Source: Cryoendolithus antarcticus
Lineage: Eukaryota; Ascomycota; Dothideomycetes; Cladosporiales; Cladosporiaceae
NCBI GenBank assembly: GCA_002077065.1
Contig: NAJO01000002.1
Location: 372,001 to 436,000 of the forward strand
Direction: 5' to 3'
DNA: 64,000 bases
Below the pieces are notes generated by a model. The model searched no databases. It had not been told where the DNA came from and saw nothing but the letters and a program-made list of their open reading frames with translations. Of the stretch, positions 22,591 to 32,758 are shown in pieces; the first letter of the stretch is position 1; every line of letters starts with the position of its first letter. A program made the translations under genes and the position numbers.

Positions 22591-23693
22591 ATGCCGGCTA
22601 CTTTGAAGGACTTCGAGGCGGTCTTCCCCAAGTTGGTGGAGGACCTAAAGCAGCACTGCGAGCACTACAAACTTCCTACACAAGCCCTGGATTGGTTCGA
22701 AAAGGTACCACACCCTCCACCGACTCTCTCAAGTCAGTCCGTCAGCCATTGACTCACTACCAGCCCTAGTCCCTTACTTACAACACCCTCGGCGGGAAGT
22801 GCAACCGCGGTCTCTCCGTGATCGACACCACCCAGATCCTGCTCGGCCGTGATCTCACTTCGGACGAGTACTTCCACGCCGCAACGCTAGGATGGATGAT
22901 CGAGCTCCTGCAAGCCTTCTTCCTCGTCTCAGACGACATAATGGACTCCTCCAAAACCCGCCGCGGTCAGCCGTGCTGGTACCTCGCTCCGAATGTCGGC
23001 ATGATCGCCATAAACGACGCCTTCATGCTCGAGAGCTCGATCTACGTGCTGCTGAAGAAGTACTTCAAGAGCCACCCTGCGTATGTGGAGCTGATGGAGT
23101 TGTTCCATGAGGTGTCGTTTCAAACTGAGCTTGGGCAGACTTGCGACTTATTGACTGCGCCGGAGGATCATGTGGATTTGGAGAATTTCAGTTTGGAGAA
23201 GTATACGTTTATTGTGATTTACAAGACGGCGTACTACAGCTTCTACCTGCCTGTTGCGTTGGCGCTGCTGTATACTGGGAAGGCTTCGGCGGAGAACTTG
23301 AAGCAGGCGGAGGACATTCTGATACCGATGGGCGAGTACTTTCAGGTGCAGGATGATTATCTGGACAACTTCGCGGATCCGGAGACGCTGGGCAAGATTG
23401 GGACGGACATTCAGGACAACAAGTGCTCGTGGCTTGTCAACCAGGCGTTGAAGAAGTGTAGTAAGGAGCAAAGGAAGGCGTTGGAGGAGAACTACGGGCG
23501 GAAAGAGAAGGCGTGTGAAGCGAAGGTGAAGAAGCTGTTCGATGAGCTGGAGCTTGAGAAGGTGTACAAAGAGTATGAGGAGGAGCGTGTCGCGGATCTG
23601 CGGAAGAAGATTGCGGCTGTGGACGAAAGGCAGGGCATGAAGAAGGAGGTCTTCGAGGAGTTCTTGAGGAAGATCTACAAGAGATCGAAGTAG
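22591..23693 (+). CDS. ERG20: Farnesyl diphosphate synthase
   Basis: Two exons, 22591-22704 and 22770-23693; the 65-nt intron ends CCCTAG just before the [10 protein letters not shown] motif. Product 345 residues, the usual fungal length. The enzyme condenses dimethylallyl and geranyl diphosphate with isopentenyl diphosphate to make farnesyl diphosphate for sterols, dolichol, ubiquinone and prenylation. The first Asp-rich motif is [20 protein letters not shown] (residues about 93-97) and the second is [10 protein letters not shown] (about 233-237), followed by [15 protein letters not shown]. The C-terminus ends IYKRSK, as expected for the family. The sterol-cyclising enzyme ERG7 lies 18 kb downstream in the same window. 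Confidence 0.96.
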
Positions 23694-23880
23694 AGCTATG
23701 CCGATGCTAGCTTTGCAGTCGTGAGCCACGAAGTACATGGATGCTTTGCTTCCTTCGGTCCCAAATCTCCTTGTCTGCAGACCTCTCGCTGATGTATCGC
23801 AGTCGCGTGCGACGAATGTCAGCTCTCCGCAGCCTTGCTGGTAACGCACCCTTTCATCTGACCTTAAATTCCAGTCACCC

Positions 23881-24855
23881 CTATGCGTCCCCTACGCCAT
23901 CCCACATCATTCCCTCAACCCCACACTTCCCATCACACGCCCCATCTCCTAGCCCACCACTAACATACTCCTCCTCCACAAACCACGGCTCCTGCTCGTC
24001 GTCCGACCAGAAATAGCGATCGCGCCTATGCCTCGGCCGGACTCGACTCCACACGAGCCTCTCCTGGCGCCACTCGTCTTCGCGCATCAGTTCCGGCGGC
24101 ATGCGGCGATCGCCTTCGATACGGGGCGGACTAGCTGGAACGCGGGATAGATCGAGATCGAGACGAGAGGCACGAGAGCGTAGTTTGCGGCGTGGTGGAA
24201 GGGGTGTGGGTGTAGCTGGTGGCGAGGGTGTGCTGGGTGGAGGTGGAGGTGGAGCCGGTGAAGGTGTGGTCTCAGCTGCTGCGCGGTCTCTCGGCGGTAT
24301 CAGCTCCTTGGAGTCCACGGACATAGACCTGTGGGGTGCGTCGACCACAGGTGTGTCTGAGGGTGCTTCTGCCATGACTTCTGGTTCCGATTTTGGCATG
24401 ACGTCCGCCTGCGAAGGATCCGCCTCGGCTGCTGCCTCATCGTTGGCAGGTGGCAGACCATTTGAACTCACCGGCACAGGAGGGTTGGTTTCATCGATTG
24501 CCAGCTGCATAGAAGGTGCCTCTGTCTTGATTTGTGGCCCTACACCGGTTCCAGCGGTCGCCGGCGGCGTGAGATCCGCCATGAGGATGTTGGCCGATCC
24601 GTGTCCGTTCGATGGCAGCTGCGCGTGCGCAGGCAGTATGAGCTGTGCGTGATACTCAGTTGGCGAGCTGGGCGGAGCAGTGAGAAAGGCGCCCAGATCC
24701 CAAGGCTCCTCGCATATCGTTGCCGCCATTTTGGAAAGGTGCCTGGTCGGAAAATGGAGATGCTGAATGCGAGGGAGGAAGGAGCGATGTGTAGATGTAC
24801 GTGGAAGGAAGGAACGAACAACTTCACCTGAGAAGCAAGTGCGATCGAGTGACAT
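23881..24855 (-). CDS. Pro/Ser-rich fungal protein of unknown function
   Basis: Open frame of 324 residues from ATG 24853-24855; the Met at 24727-24729 (residue 43, MAATICEEPWDLGAFL) is the more likely start and gives 282 residues. The middle is low-complexity (Pro/Thr/Ser with polyproline), and the end is rich in Arg then acidic, with DRYFWSDDEQEPWFVEEEY. The short sequences around the start and near the C-terminus look conserved in character, while the centre looks disordered. I recognise no domain. It is convergent with ERG20, with under 200 bp between stops. Confidence 0.55.
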   Translation of the reverse strand: MSLDRTCFSGEVVRSFLPRTSTHRSFLPRIQHLHFPTRHLSKMAATICEEPWDLGAFLTAPPSSPTEYHAQLILPAHAQLPSNGHGSANILMADLTPPATAGTGVGPQIKTEAPSMQLAIDETNPPVPVSSNGLPPANDEAAAEADPSQADVMPKSEPEVMAEAPSDTPVVDAPHRSMSVDSKELIPPRDRAAAETTPSPAPPPPPPSTPSPPATPTPLPPRRKLRSRASRLDLDLSRVPASPPRIEGDRRMPPELMREDEWRQERLVWSRVRPRHRRDRYFWSDDEQEPWFVEEEYVSGGLGDGACDGKCGVEGMMWDGVGDA

Positions 24856-25233
24856 GTGTGCTGCCGCTCACGTTGGTTCTGGGCATCATCACTGACTGTG
24901 GGCGTCGTCACTGAGTTCAGTCTATGAGTAAAGAAGTCGTCAGTCAAGATCAACGTCGTTCTTGGTTGTTGTTCCTCTTGCGATTCTATGCTAAGTGAGA
25001 GTGAGCATCGTCACCTGAGGAAAGGAGTCGCTACTGCAACAGAGACTTGTTGGTTGATACTGATACGCGTTGGTGAAAGTAGAGCAGATGGTGGATTGTC
25101 TTAATGACATTGTTATCCTCATTGAAGTGTTTACCCTACTACTGTCGACGTGACGCCAGACATACCCTATGTGGTAACTATAGCCTCCACTGCGATCACA
25201 TTCAACACAGGTCCATCGATGGCCACTCTCAGC
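24856..25233. other. Intergenic region between two minus-strand genes
   Basis: 378 bp with no supported gene; it would contain the promoter of the gene ending at 23881. Confidence 0.3.
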
Positions 25234-26023
25234 TCACGACTTCAAGAACGCCATTCTCTTTGCGTTCTTCTTCTCCTTGCGCTTCGCATTCATCTCCTTG
25301 ATCTCCTCCTTGCTGTACTTCACGGCCTGCCTCTCAGCTTTGAGACTCTTCCCATCATTCATGTTAGCTGCAGCCTGAGCGTCGAAGAAGGCCTCCATCT
25401 GACGACCGGACTTGTTGTAGTCGTTGTGGCGCTCTGCAGTCACGTCCTCACGCTGGAAGCCACCAGTGCGTGAGTTGAAGCCGGCTGCGGCGCCGTAGTC
25501 AGCGTTCTCTTGGGCTTGCTGTGCCTGCTGGGCAGATGAGGAGTTGGCGAGGCGTTCACTGTACTTCAGCCACTGATGCCAAGCGTCGTAGTACTTTGTC
25601 GCATCATAAGAACCGTGGACGCGGGGGTTGTAGCCTTGATACGCGAAGGTCTTCGGCTTGGGCTCATCGTAGTGTAGTGGTGCGGTCTGGTCGTGCGCCT
25701 CCTCTGCCTCTTCCGCGACTGTTGCGAGTGAATTGATTAGCAGGACAATAGCGTACATGCATGGATTCTTTCTTACGGATCTTGGGATCTGTCGGCTGCT
25801 GCAGGCCGGAGACATGCACAGCTTGATTCGTGTAGTCCCATAGCCAGAATTGCTCGCCTGGCTCCTTCTCCATGCGTTCGTTCGTTGTGAGGTTCATGAA
25901 GCAGTAGTCTTGCCCGCACGGGGAGGTTGCCTTGTCAATGAAGACCTTGCACCATGGGTATGTCTGTTGCGAGTCGTTATTAGTGGGCTGGGTCGCCTTA
26001 CTATCCTTCGAAAACGTTGACAT
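25234..26023 (-). CDS. WW-like domain protein of unknown function
   Basis: Two exons: 25777-26023 and 25234-25718, with a 58-nt intron (GTAAGA donor, GCTAAT branch, CAACAG). The spliced frame gives 243 residues from ATG 26021-26023. Residues about 23-57 resemble a WW domain: a first Trp in YPWCKVF, then YCFMNLTTNERMEKEP where the second signature Trp is replaced by Met. A second aromatic-rich piece follows (GEQFWLWDYTNQ). The central part is Tyr/Gln-rich with a YDAWHQWLKY helix. The C-terminal 40 residues are Lys/Glu-rich (EEIKEMNAKRKEKKNAKRM), a likely nuclear-type basic coil. An mRNA-processing adaptor is a guess; no function is proven. Confidence 0.7.
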
Positions 26024-26970
26024 GTTGTGTAGAATATGGAAGATAGGTGGCACTGTCGGTTAGGATGATGAAAGAGTTCTCGAGGTTGCATTCAAGATTT
26101 GTGTGATGTCAGAGCTTGAAGTGTGATCGCGCCGGCTCGCTGACTATTGTTGTTGTCGTCGTGGCTTGGCGGAGGTATTGGGGCAGGAGCGACCGAGAGC
26201 TGGCATCCCTGCCTCGGTACCGTCATCACGAAAGGCTAGAATAAGTCAAGCGATCAAGCACATGTAAAGGAGAACTCTCCAGAACGTAAAGTCATCGAGG
26301 AATGAAAAAGCAGAAGTCAACAAGACGCCGTGAATATCGCAGTGCACTGATATGCCGCTCAACTTACAATCGTATCAGGTACTGCATCCTGCTATTGACC
26401 GTTAGCACGATCGAAGAAGTAATTGTACGACTTACGGAGTGCGCTGTGTTGATGCATTTCGCGCCAGTCGTGATACAACAGAATTGAAGATCGACGGAGT
26501 GTGTATTCGTGAACGTCGCTCGATGCCAGACATACCTGGCCCTGGCTCTCTGCTTGGGCAGTTGTATCGCGCGTTGTTGCCATTACAGGCACTTCTGCTG
26601 TCTCTTTGAGGTTCGCCATCATGTCTCTTCCATCAGCCCCCAAGGCGACGGACATCTACGGAAGCGTGTGTGAAGTCGTCTTTCGGCCAAGGTAACCTTA
26701 GTCATCACCCGCTGTTCCTCCCGAAACCCCGATTTCCCACCCGATAGATGTCAAGATCAAGGAGCTTACACCACATATAGCAACAAGCGCGAGGTTCAGC
26801 TCACACTATCGCGACTTGGCGCGTCTGTTGCCTAACGGGCGAGGGGCTCGTCTTATTCCCAGGTCGATCGGCGGTGAGTCACACGGCCTGGCAGGTAGGC
26901 CATAGATAATAGCTGGTCAACGACCGTTCCATCCATCGTCCTCTGCAAAACATCACAGCTTCGTCTCATC
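26024..26970. other. Intergenic region with splice-like signals
   Basis: 947 bp between divergently transcribed genes. It contains one candidate spliced small gene on the minus strand (listed separately), otherwise nothing supported. Confidence 0.35.
26362..26655 (-). CDS. Candidate small spliced gene, low confidence
   Basis: An ATG at 26653-26655 opens an 87-residue frame reading MSVALGADGRDMMANL and later SILLYHDWREMHQHSALR. Just after that, the minus strand has a consensus donor (GTAAGT, 26430-26435), then GTGCTAACGGTCAATAGCAG, an ideal branch-plus-acceptor, and a further GTAAGT donor at 26362-26367. These signals are as good as those of confirmed introns nearby. I cannot assemble a longer frame and do not recognise the product; they could equally be 5' UTR introns of an unrecognised transcript. 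Confidence 0.25.
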
Positions 26971-27489
26971 ATGTCTTCAATGGAACGCAAGAAAGTCAAT
27001 GGCAGCTGCCACTGTGGGTGAGTGACGAACGAGTATCACGTGAGAGGAAGAGAACCCTCCTGACATTGACCTAGCTTCATCAAATACACCGCCATTATCA
27101 AGATCAACCCAGAAACGGGCGACATCAAACCGGCCAATCGCTGCAACTGCAGTTTCTGCCGGAAAATGTCCACCACAAATCACCATCTCGACGGACCTCA
27201 AGACTTCGAGCTCATCAGCCCCGCCTCAGCAGACGAGGTGGCAACGTATTCGGGCGAGGTCAAAACCTGTCCCCGTCGTTTCTGCTCGAAGTGCGGGGTC
27301 CATGTTTGGATGGAGGGCTACTACGAGTACGCGGGCACGAAGCACGAGCTCAATGTGATCAATTTGGCGACTATCGATCAGCCGCAGGAGGGCGTGGATC
27401 TAAGTAAGGTCAAGCCAACGTACAGCAACATGTTGAACGGTCAGCCAGGTCCGCCAGGCGATGTGCCGTTTCCGCATGGGATGATTTGA
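26971..27489 (+). CDS. GFA-family protein (CENP-V/GFA zinc-binding fold)
   Basis: Two exons, 26971-27017 and 27075-27489; the 57-nt intron has GTGAGT, a CATTGAC branch and CTAG. Product 153 residues. Zinc-ligand cysteines of the GFA fold are visible: GSCHCG (Cys13, Cys15), NRCNCSFCRK (Cys39/41/44) and FCSKCGVHVWM. The family is named after glutathione-dependent formaldehyde-activating enzyme; most fungal members are uncharacterised and the chemical role here is unknown. The stop is only 75 bp from the convergent stop of the HET-domain gene. Confidence 0.88.
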
Positions 27490-27564
27490 GGCATGTGTGT
27501 CATATATAGCAAGGACAGTGTGGATTGATGGGCGTCGTCCGCGATAACATCATCCGCTGTCAGC

Positions 27565-29538
27565 TCATACAAGCGCGACCTCGGTCTCGCAGGCTGCTTG
27601 CTTGTTGAAGGATCGAGTAGATAAAAAGCAAATACCGATGCGACTGAACAATGGCTTTGCTGTACGCACGTCGTGACCATCTGCCTTGAGAACCAGAGCA
27701 ATACTTGTAACCTCACTCTCCCTGAACAGCTCCATGATATACACACTTTGGCCGTCGGCTGGGATGTTGTCTGTGGTATCGGGAACGAACTCATGCGCCG
27801 ATCGCCCGGCTGCGGTGAGAATCTTATCGGAATCGCACCCTTGGAGCGCCCCGTGTATCCTGGGGTCGAACAAATAGGCGTATTCGGTGCGACAGCCCTG
27901 TGTATGTTTACGGTCCCTGGCGACGGTAGACACAATGATCATTCTCTGCAGGCGTCCACGTATCCTGATAGAGCACTCCAGGAATCTACCCAAGGGATTA
28001 TCGAGCGCTGGCTCGAGACAGACAACTTCCGCCGTGCTCACCTGGCGATAAGAAGCATGCCATGGCTCCTTGAAGTACTCGCAGGCGCCGATGCGCGATG
28101 CCCAGGAGAATGAGGGGACGATATATTGTGCGTGCGGAGGTGGGTCTCGCAGCTGACGAGGCCATACGCCGCAGTTTTCACAGCCGCTGTTGAGAGCGCC
28201 AAAAAGTGCGATGCGGGCACTTTTCCAGCAAAGCCAGCGAACGATATCGTGGGACCAAAGCCCAGCTACGTAGTCACCCATGCCGTGCTTCTGCTGAAAG
28301 CGTCGCGCAATGCCAGCGAGGCCGGGCAAGATGTCCCACGGTCGGCTGAAAGCCTTCTGTGTGTATTGGGCAACAACCTCCCGCCATTGTTCGGATGGTG
28401 ACTTGCAGCCGATTAGTCCGGGACGTTTGTCCTTCGCGATGCAGAACTCATGGGGAATGCGGACTTCGCACTGACATTTGATACGACCTCGAGAGTCCTC
28501 GTGCAGTACTTCTGTCCCCGTCAAATGTAAAATTTGCTGCGAAAGCAATCTCTCCTGGTAACACCAACCCCTACCATATATCTCATCAGGGGGAACATCA
28601 CCAACTCCGCCCAGAACTGGGCCAACCGAGGATAAAAACTCATGCCTTGGCACTCTTCGACAATATAATGTCCCAGCTAGCCCGGACAAAGTCGTTGAGA
28701 TTGGACATGATTCGTACGACGGTAAGATGGATTCTCCAGCAGATCCGTGAGCTGCTATAGTGAAATGCGCATTTTCGTAGATAGTGTCCATTTGGGCTGC
28801 CTGCTGCTCCCAGTCGACCGGATCATCTTGGACTATACACAGACTGTCGATCCAAATGTACTGGATACTGAGCCATCTGCAGACCATGATGGCCTCTCGA
28901 AATGTCTGCGGGAGCGACTCGACATCGATAGAATCGAGACGGGAGTGCAGGTTTGCTGCCGTGGTGGTGGGGATAGTTCGATTCACCCAGCAGTGACTCA
29001 GCGTCACGTAAGGAGCAGTCTCTGCCGTGGGCTCGAGCAGTCGAAGAATAGAATCACCTTGGCCTGGCCGTCGACGCAAGTCAAGCACCCGGCGTGGTAA
29101 TGGATTTTCTTTCAATGTGTGTCCAATCCATCGTTGCAACTGCGTCCGGACAGCCTCATCCCAGAATCTTGTTGGTGGCGCATAGAACTTGATGGCACTG
29201 TTAGTACCCGAATCTTGAGGCGACCGTGGACTAGGGCCAGCTTCCACTGATTGCACAGGCGCCGTTCGGTAGAACTGAACAGTGGTTTCCACACCTGACT
29301 GTCCTAGAATATTTTGGAGTGTCAATCGGAGTGTCTCGGTCACGCAATAAGAGAAGATACTAGGGCTGACTCCTAATCCTACCCCAGTTATGCCATCCCA
29401 CAGAATCTTACAGAATGGACATGTGGCCGAGCTAGCAGCGAGCGATAATGAATAAATTGTAGCCTTTGATCGATACGCAACAGCATTCATAGCAGCCTCG
29501 TCTAGATCGTGACAAATGGCACATGCATCCTGGGACAT
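27565..29538 (-). CDS. Heterokaryon incompatibility (HET) domain protein
   Basis: Single exon, 657 residues, ATG at 29536-29538. The N-terminus has the Cys pairs often seen in these proteins (CAICHDL at 6-12, CPFCKILW at 40-47). The HET domain starts at about residue 177 with PYVTLSHCW, followed by LPQTFREAIMVCRWLSIQYI, the hallmark WIDSLCIVQDDPVDW, and YENAHFTIAA. The C-terminal half is typical HET-associated sequence (YGRGWCYQERLLS). HET domains trigger cell death during non-self recognition between fungal strains; the partner and trigger of this one are unknown. The frame is intact. Confidence 0.93.
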   Translation of the reverse strand: MSQDACAICHDLDEAAMNAVAYRSKATIYSLSLAASSATCPFCKILWDGITGVGLGVSPSIFSYCVTETLRLTLQNILGQSGVETTVQFYRTAPVQSVEAGPSPRSPQDSGTNSAIKFYAPPTRFWDEAVRTQLQRWIGHTLKENPLPRRVLDLRRRPGQGDSILRLLEPTAETAPYVTLSHCWVNRTIPTTTAANLHSRLDSIDVESLPQTFREAIMVCRWLSIQYIWIDSLCIVQDDPVDWEQQAAQMDTIYENAHFTIAAHGSAGESILPSYESCPISTTLSGLAGTLYCRRVPRHEFLSSVGPVLGGVGDVPPDEIYGRGWCYQERLLSQQILHLTGTEVLHEDSRGRIKCQCEVRIPHEFCIAKDKRPGLIGCKSPSEQWREVVAQYTQKAFSRPWDILPGLAGIARRFQQKHGMGDYVAGLWSHDIVRWLCWKSARIALFGALNSGCENCGVWPRQLRDPPPHAQYIVPSFSWASRIGACEYFKEPWHASYRQVSTAEVVCLEPALDNPLGRFLECSIRIRGRLQRMIIVSTVARDRKHTQGCRTEYAYLFDPRIHGALQGCDSDKILTAAGRSAHEFVPDTTDNIPADGQSVYIMELFRESEVTSIALVLKADGHDVRTAKPLFSRIGICFLSTRSFNKQAACETEVALV

Positions 29539-29871
29539 CTTGTAGACTCGTCAAGCTTGGTTCGTATCGCGAATCGCAGTACAATGATAGACGAAGCTCC
29601 ATGCTCACGAAGAGGCGGCTCGGTCAGCCTCGTTGCTGGACACGGCCATCGGAACCACGCGCTGACAACGTGAGGATCAAGCGAGTGCCAAGCGATCGTG
29701 CCGAGAGTCACCTCGATCGTGACGTTCGCAGCGCCTCCGCTGGGATAGCATGCGCTCTGTCGCATGCCAAAGACAAAAGTGTCTCAGCCGCTCATAGTCC
29801 ACGCGAGGTAGGTAAACCTCCCTTTCGCAGTCCACTTTCATTCTCTGCCTCTCGAGGCTCAGATCGGTACA
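29539..29871. promoter_or_regulatory. Divergent promoter region: HET gene / hydrolase gene
   Basis: 333 bp shared upstream region. No distinct motif was recognised. Confidence 0.3.
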
Positions 29872-30927
29872 ATGTCGTCCACCGGTCCAGAATCCAAAGC
29901 ACCTCCGCCGTCCTCAATCCGCCTAATACACCGCACGAACCGCACCCTCCCCACGCATGCGCTCCACCTGATCCTCCGGCCCCTCGCCCCTTTCCTGACA
30001 AAAGACCGCAAGACCTTCCCCCAAGGCTCACCCCAACTCTCGATCCCCGCCTCAGCCAGAAAGCGCGCTACAGTGACAGAGCGCAAAGTATGCGACATCT
30101 TCTGCTACGACATCGTTGCCAAATCGTCCTTCTCGAAAGCGGTCAGGAACAGCGATAGATGTTCTCGATCGCCGAAGCGGATCTACTACTTCGCTGGTGG
30201 CGGCTGGAGAGGCCCGCCGAGCGGCGAGCATTGGGGATTGGTGGTGGAGCTGGCGAAAAGATGTCCTGACACGACTGTGACGCTGGTGTCGTACCCGTTG
30301 GCGCCTGCGAGTCCGGCGCCAATGGCGTTCCCGATGTTGCAGAAGCTGTATGCCGAGGTTTTGGAGAAGTCAAGACGGGATGGGGAGAAGGTGATACTAG
30401 CGGGCGACTCGGCGGGTGGGAATATCGTCCTTGCTCTTATCTTAGACGCAGTGATACAGCAGGGCGAGCAAGGCGAGAAATCACTAGTATCAGAGTCAGA
30501 GCCGCTTCTACCAGATGCGATTCTGGCAATAAGTCCCTCCACCGACCTCCGCCGCTCGAACCCCGACATCGCCAAAATCGCACCAAACGACCCCATCCTC
30601 CGCATCCCCTTCATCAAAGAAACGGCGGCGGGCTGGAAAGGCAACTGGGACGCCTCGGATCCTCGATTGTCCCCTCTGCTCGCGCCGGACTGGGCTTTCA
30701 CAGCTCTAGCCGACCGAGGCGTGCAGATTCACGGCCTCACAGGCGGGTACGATATCCTGTACCCGGATGCGGTGTTATTCAGGGAGAAGTGCGAGAAGGC
30801 TGGCGTGCAGGGGGAGTGGCTGCATTGGGAGAAGCAGATGCATGTCTGGCCTTTGACTTGGAAATTTTATTTGCCGGAGGCGAGGGAGGCGAAGCAGTGG
30901 ATGGTGGGGGTTTTGGGGAGGTGTTGA
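29872..30927 (+). CDS. Alpha/beta hydrolase fold-3 esterase
   Basis: Single exon, 351 residues, ATG at 29872. The oxyanion-hole region is RIYYFAGGGWRGPP, a variant of the usual HGGG motif with Ala-Gly-Gly-Gly. The nucleophile elbow is GDSAGGN (Ser180), and the other triad residues fit Asp294 (GGYDILYPDA) and His324 (KQMHVWPL). This layout matches the hormone-sensitive-lipase-like group that includes fungal steryl acetyl hydrolases and secondary-metabolite esterases. The N-terminus lacks a clear signal peptide. Substrate unknown. Confidence 0.85.
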   Translation: MSSTGPESKAPPPSSIRLIHRTNRTLPTHALHLILRPLAPFLTKDRKTFPQGSPQLSIPASARKRATVTERKVCDIFCYDIVAKSSFSKAVRNSDRCSRSPKRIYYFAGGGWRGPPSGEHWGLVVELAKRCPDTTVTLVSYPLAPASPAPMAFPMLQKLYAEVLEKSRRDGEKVILAGDSAGGNIVLALILDAVIQQGEQGEKSLVSESEPLLPDAILAISPSTDLRRSNPDIAKIAPNDPILRIPFIKETAAGWKGNWDASDPRLSPLLAPDWAFTALADRGVQIHGLTGGYDILYPDAVLFREKCEKAGVQGEWLHWEKQMHVWPLTWKFYLPEAREAKQWMVGVLGRC

Positions 30928-31271
30928 CAGTGCGGGAAGAGATCAAGCCATAGGGGCTGTGGTTGACTTCAAGGTGTGGCGAAGAAGATGATACCCTTTT
31001 GTGGCATTTGGAAGCGAAGGCGTTCATGAGCAAATTGATGGAAGCATTTATGGATTTAGAGCGATTATTCGGAGTAGAGCAACGTGTGTACCAACGTTAG
31101 CTAGCGAGCTTGACCACCGCGCCTTCGTCTTCATCTGCAGCTGCCTTCCTGAGTTTTGGGTCCCTCAATTCTAGCATCGTCTGGGGTCCATGCCTGTCCG
31201 TTCACAACGCCGTTACGATGCTCCGTCAACTCCGATTGCGATGCAAGTAAGTGCAGCCTGATATCCCTAGG
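30928..31271. other. Intergenic region between convergent genes
   Basis: 344 bp between convergent stops of the hydrolase and GLC8. Nothing beyond terminator regions is expected or seen. Confidence 0.3.
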
Positions 31272-32216
31272 TCAAGGATCCTCGTCCATTGCATCGAGTT
31301 CCTCGGGGTGCCTGTAATTACATGTTAGCACATAGTCCGCCTCCTGAGATCAAACACATCAACCACTCACCCCAGCAAGTTCTTAACATTCCTCATCTCA
31401 TAATGCCTCTTCCTCATCTCCTCAAACCGCCTATGCTTCACCAGCTCCTCCCCAGTCATACCCTCCTCATCCTCGCCATGATGTCCCTCATCCCCTTCTC
31501 CACCCTCAGCCTGTAAAACCACACTCCTCTCCCCCTCGCTCTCCTTCCTACTCAAGCCCTCCATCTCTGGCTCCCCGATATCCAGACCCGGGATCTCGCT
31601 CTCCCGCCGGCCCGGCGTAGATCTCGACATATCCAGCTCGTCGACATTCAGGTTCTCGGCGTCTAGACGGGACAACTCGGCTTCATCGGTGGAAGGGTCG
31701 TACTGCCTGGCATAAGGCGTTTTAGGCTCATCGATCTTCATCTTGCCGCCCATCTGGCCTTCGTTGAGGTAGAGATTTGCTTCATCCCATTGCAACCGTT
31801 GACTAGATGCCTCTGCGGTGCCGTTCGTGCCGTTCGTGCCATTGCCGTTCTCTGATTGCCGGCGAGAGACACTACCACGCGATGGGTTTGAGCTTGTACG
31901 CCGATGGCCGCCGGCGTTGATCTCGGTGTTCTTCTGGACGATCTCTTTCTCGGAGAGCTCGCGGTTTAGGCCTGGGCGGTCGCTTGAAGGGGCGGGTGCG
32001 TCGGACATGGCTGATTCAGAGGGCAGGGCTGGGTGATGCTCGGATGTGGGGGAGACATTGTCGGGGTGGATGTTCTGGTAGGAGGACGAGTTCTTGAGGA
32101 TGCCTGGGATGGTATCAGCAAGGTGGTAATTAATGGTATGAGCAGATGGTGTGCAAACCTTTGGGCCTCCTAGGTGCGTCTGTCGGCGAGTGTGGTTCAT
32201 GAGCGCTATGCGGCAT
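31272..32216 (-). CDS. GLC8: Protein phosphatase inhibitor-2 family regulator (Glc8)
   Basis: Three exons: 32159-32216, 31371-32103 and 31272-31311, with introns of 55 and 59 nt; the second has GTGAGT, a GTGCTAAC branch and TTACAG. Spliced product 276 residues from the ATG at 32214-32216; an overlapping ATG at 32198 is in the wrong frame for the splice. The family hallmarks appear only with this model: RPKGILKNSS at the N-terminus (first PP1-binding site), [11 protein letters not shown] and KIDEPKTPY (with the Thr phosphorylated by Mck1/GSK3-type kinases in the family), and a C-terminal helix [17 protein letters not shown]. Glc8 modulates type-1 phosphatase Glc7. The long Glu/Asp/Ser-rich region before the last helix is probably disordered. 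Confidence 0.92.
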
Positions 32217-32758
32217 ATTGACGACTGTGTGGTGACGGTAGGTGTTCAGTGTTTGCAGCTATTGTTGTTACGACAGAGTAAGATTCGAGTTGAAGGACCA
32301 GCACGGCAGTGACGATCAGCGTCACGGAGGTAAGATCTTCAAAGTCGGCACAAGCTCTTTCCAAACGACAATCCAAGCTTCACGTCATGATAAGCTGGTC
32401 GTCTGCTACAGGCTATGCTATACGCGTGAGGAGGCTGGTCATGCATGTGATCCATCACCCGATCCATCGACTCGCATAGAACCACCACCGTCATAACGCG
32501 TAGTGGGGCACGCCCGGACGGCAGTAACCGGAAGTCTGAGAAAGTGAAGTGGGGTGGTGGGGGACGGGAGTCCTTGGCAGAGCAAGAGACAGCGACATGG
32601 ACAACAGACGTAGTTATGCCAGGAGTAGATAGTAGTCACTCAAAACGCCGATGTAGTGGAAGTATGCGCCCAGAGACGCCTGAACGTCCACGATGCGCCC
32701 CGCCGTACATCTTCGTAGATCATTCAATCATTCCCCTTCGCAATGCATGCTGACCAGC
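32217..32758. other. Intergenic region
   Basis: 542 bp between two minus-strand genes; it holds the GLC8 promoter and the end of the 703-residue protein gene. No gene or repeat seen. Confidence 0.3.

Noticed and set aside
32198..32200. ATG of the longest GLC8 open frame as the start
   Set aside because: It is out of phase with the splice; the ATG at 32214-32216 restores the conserved RPKGILKN motif.
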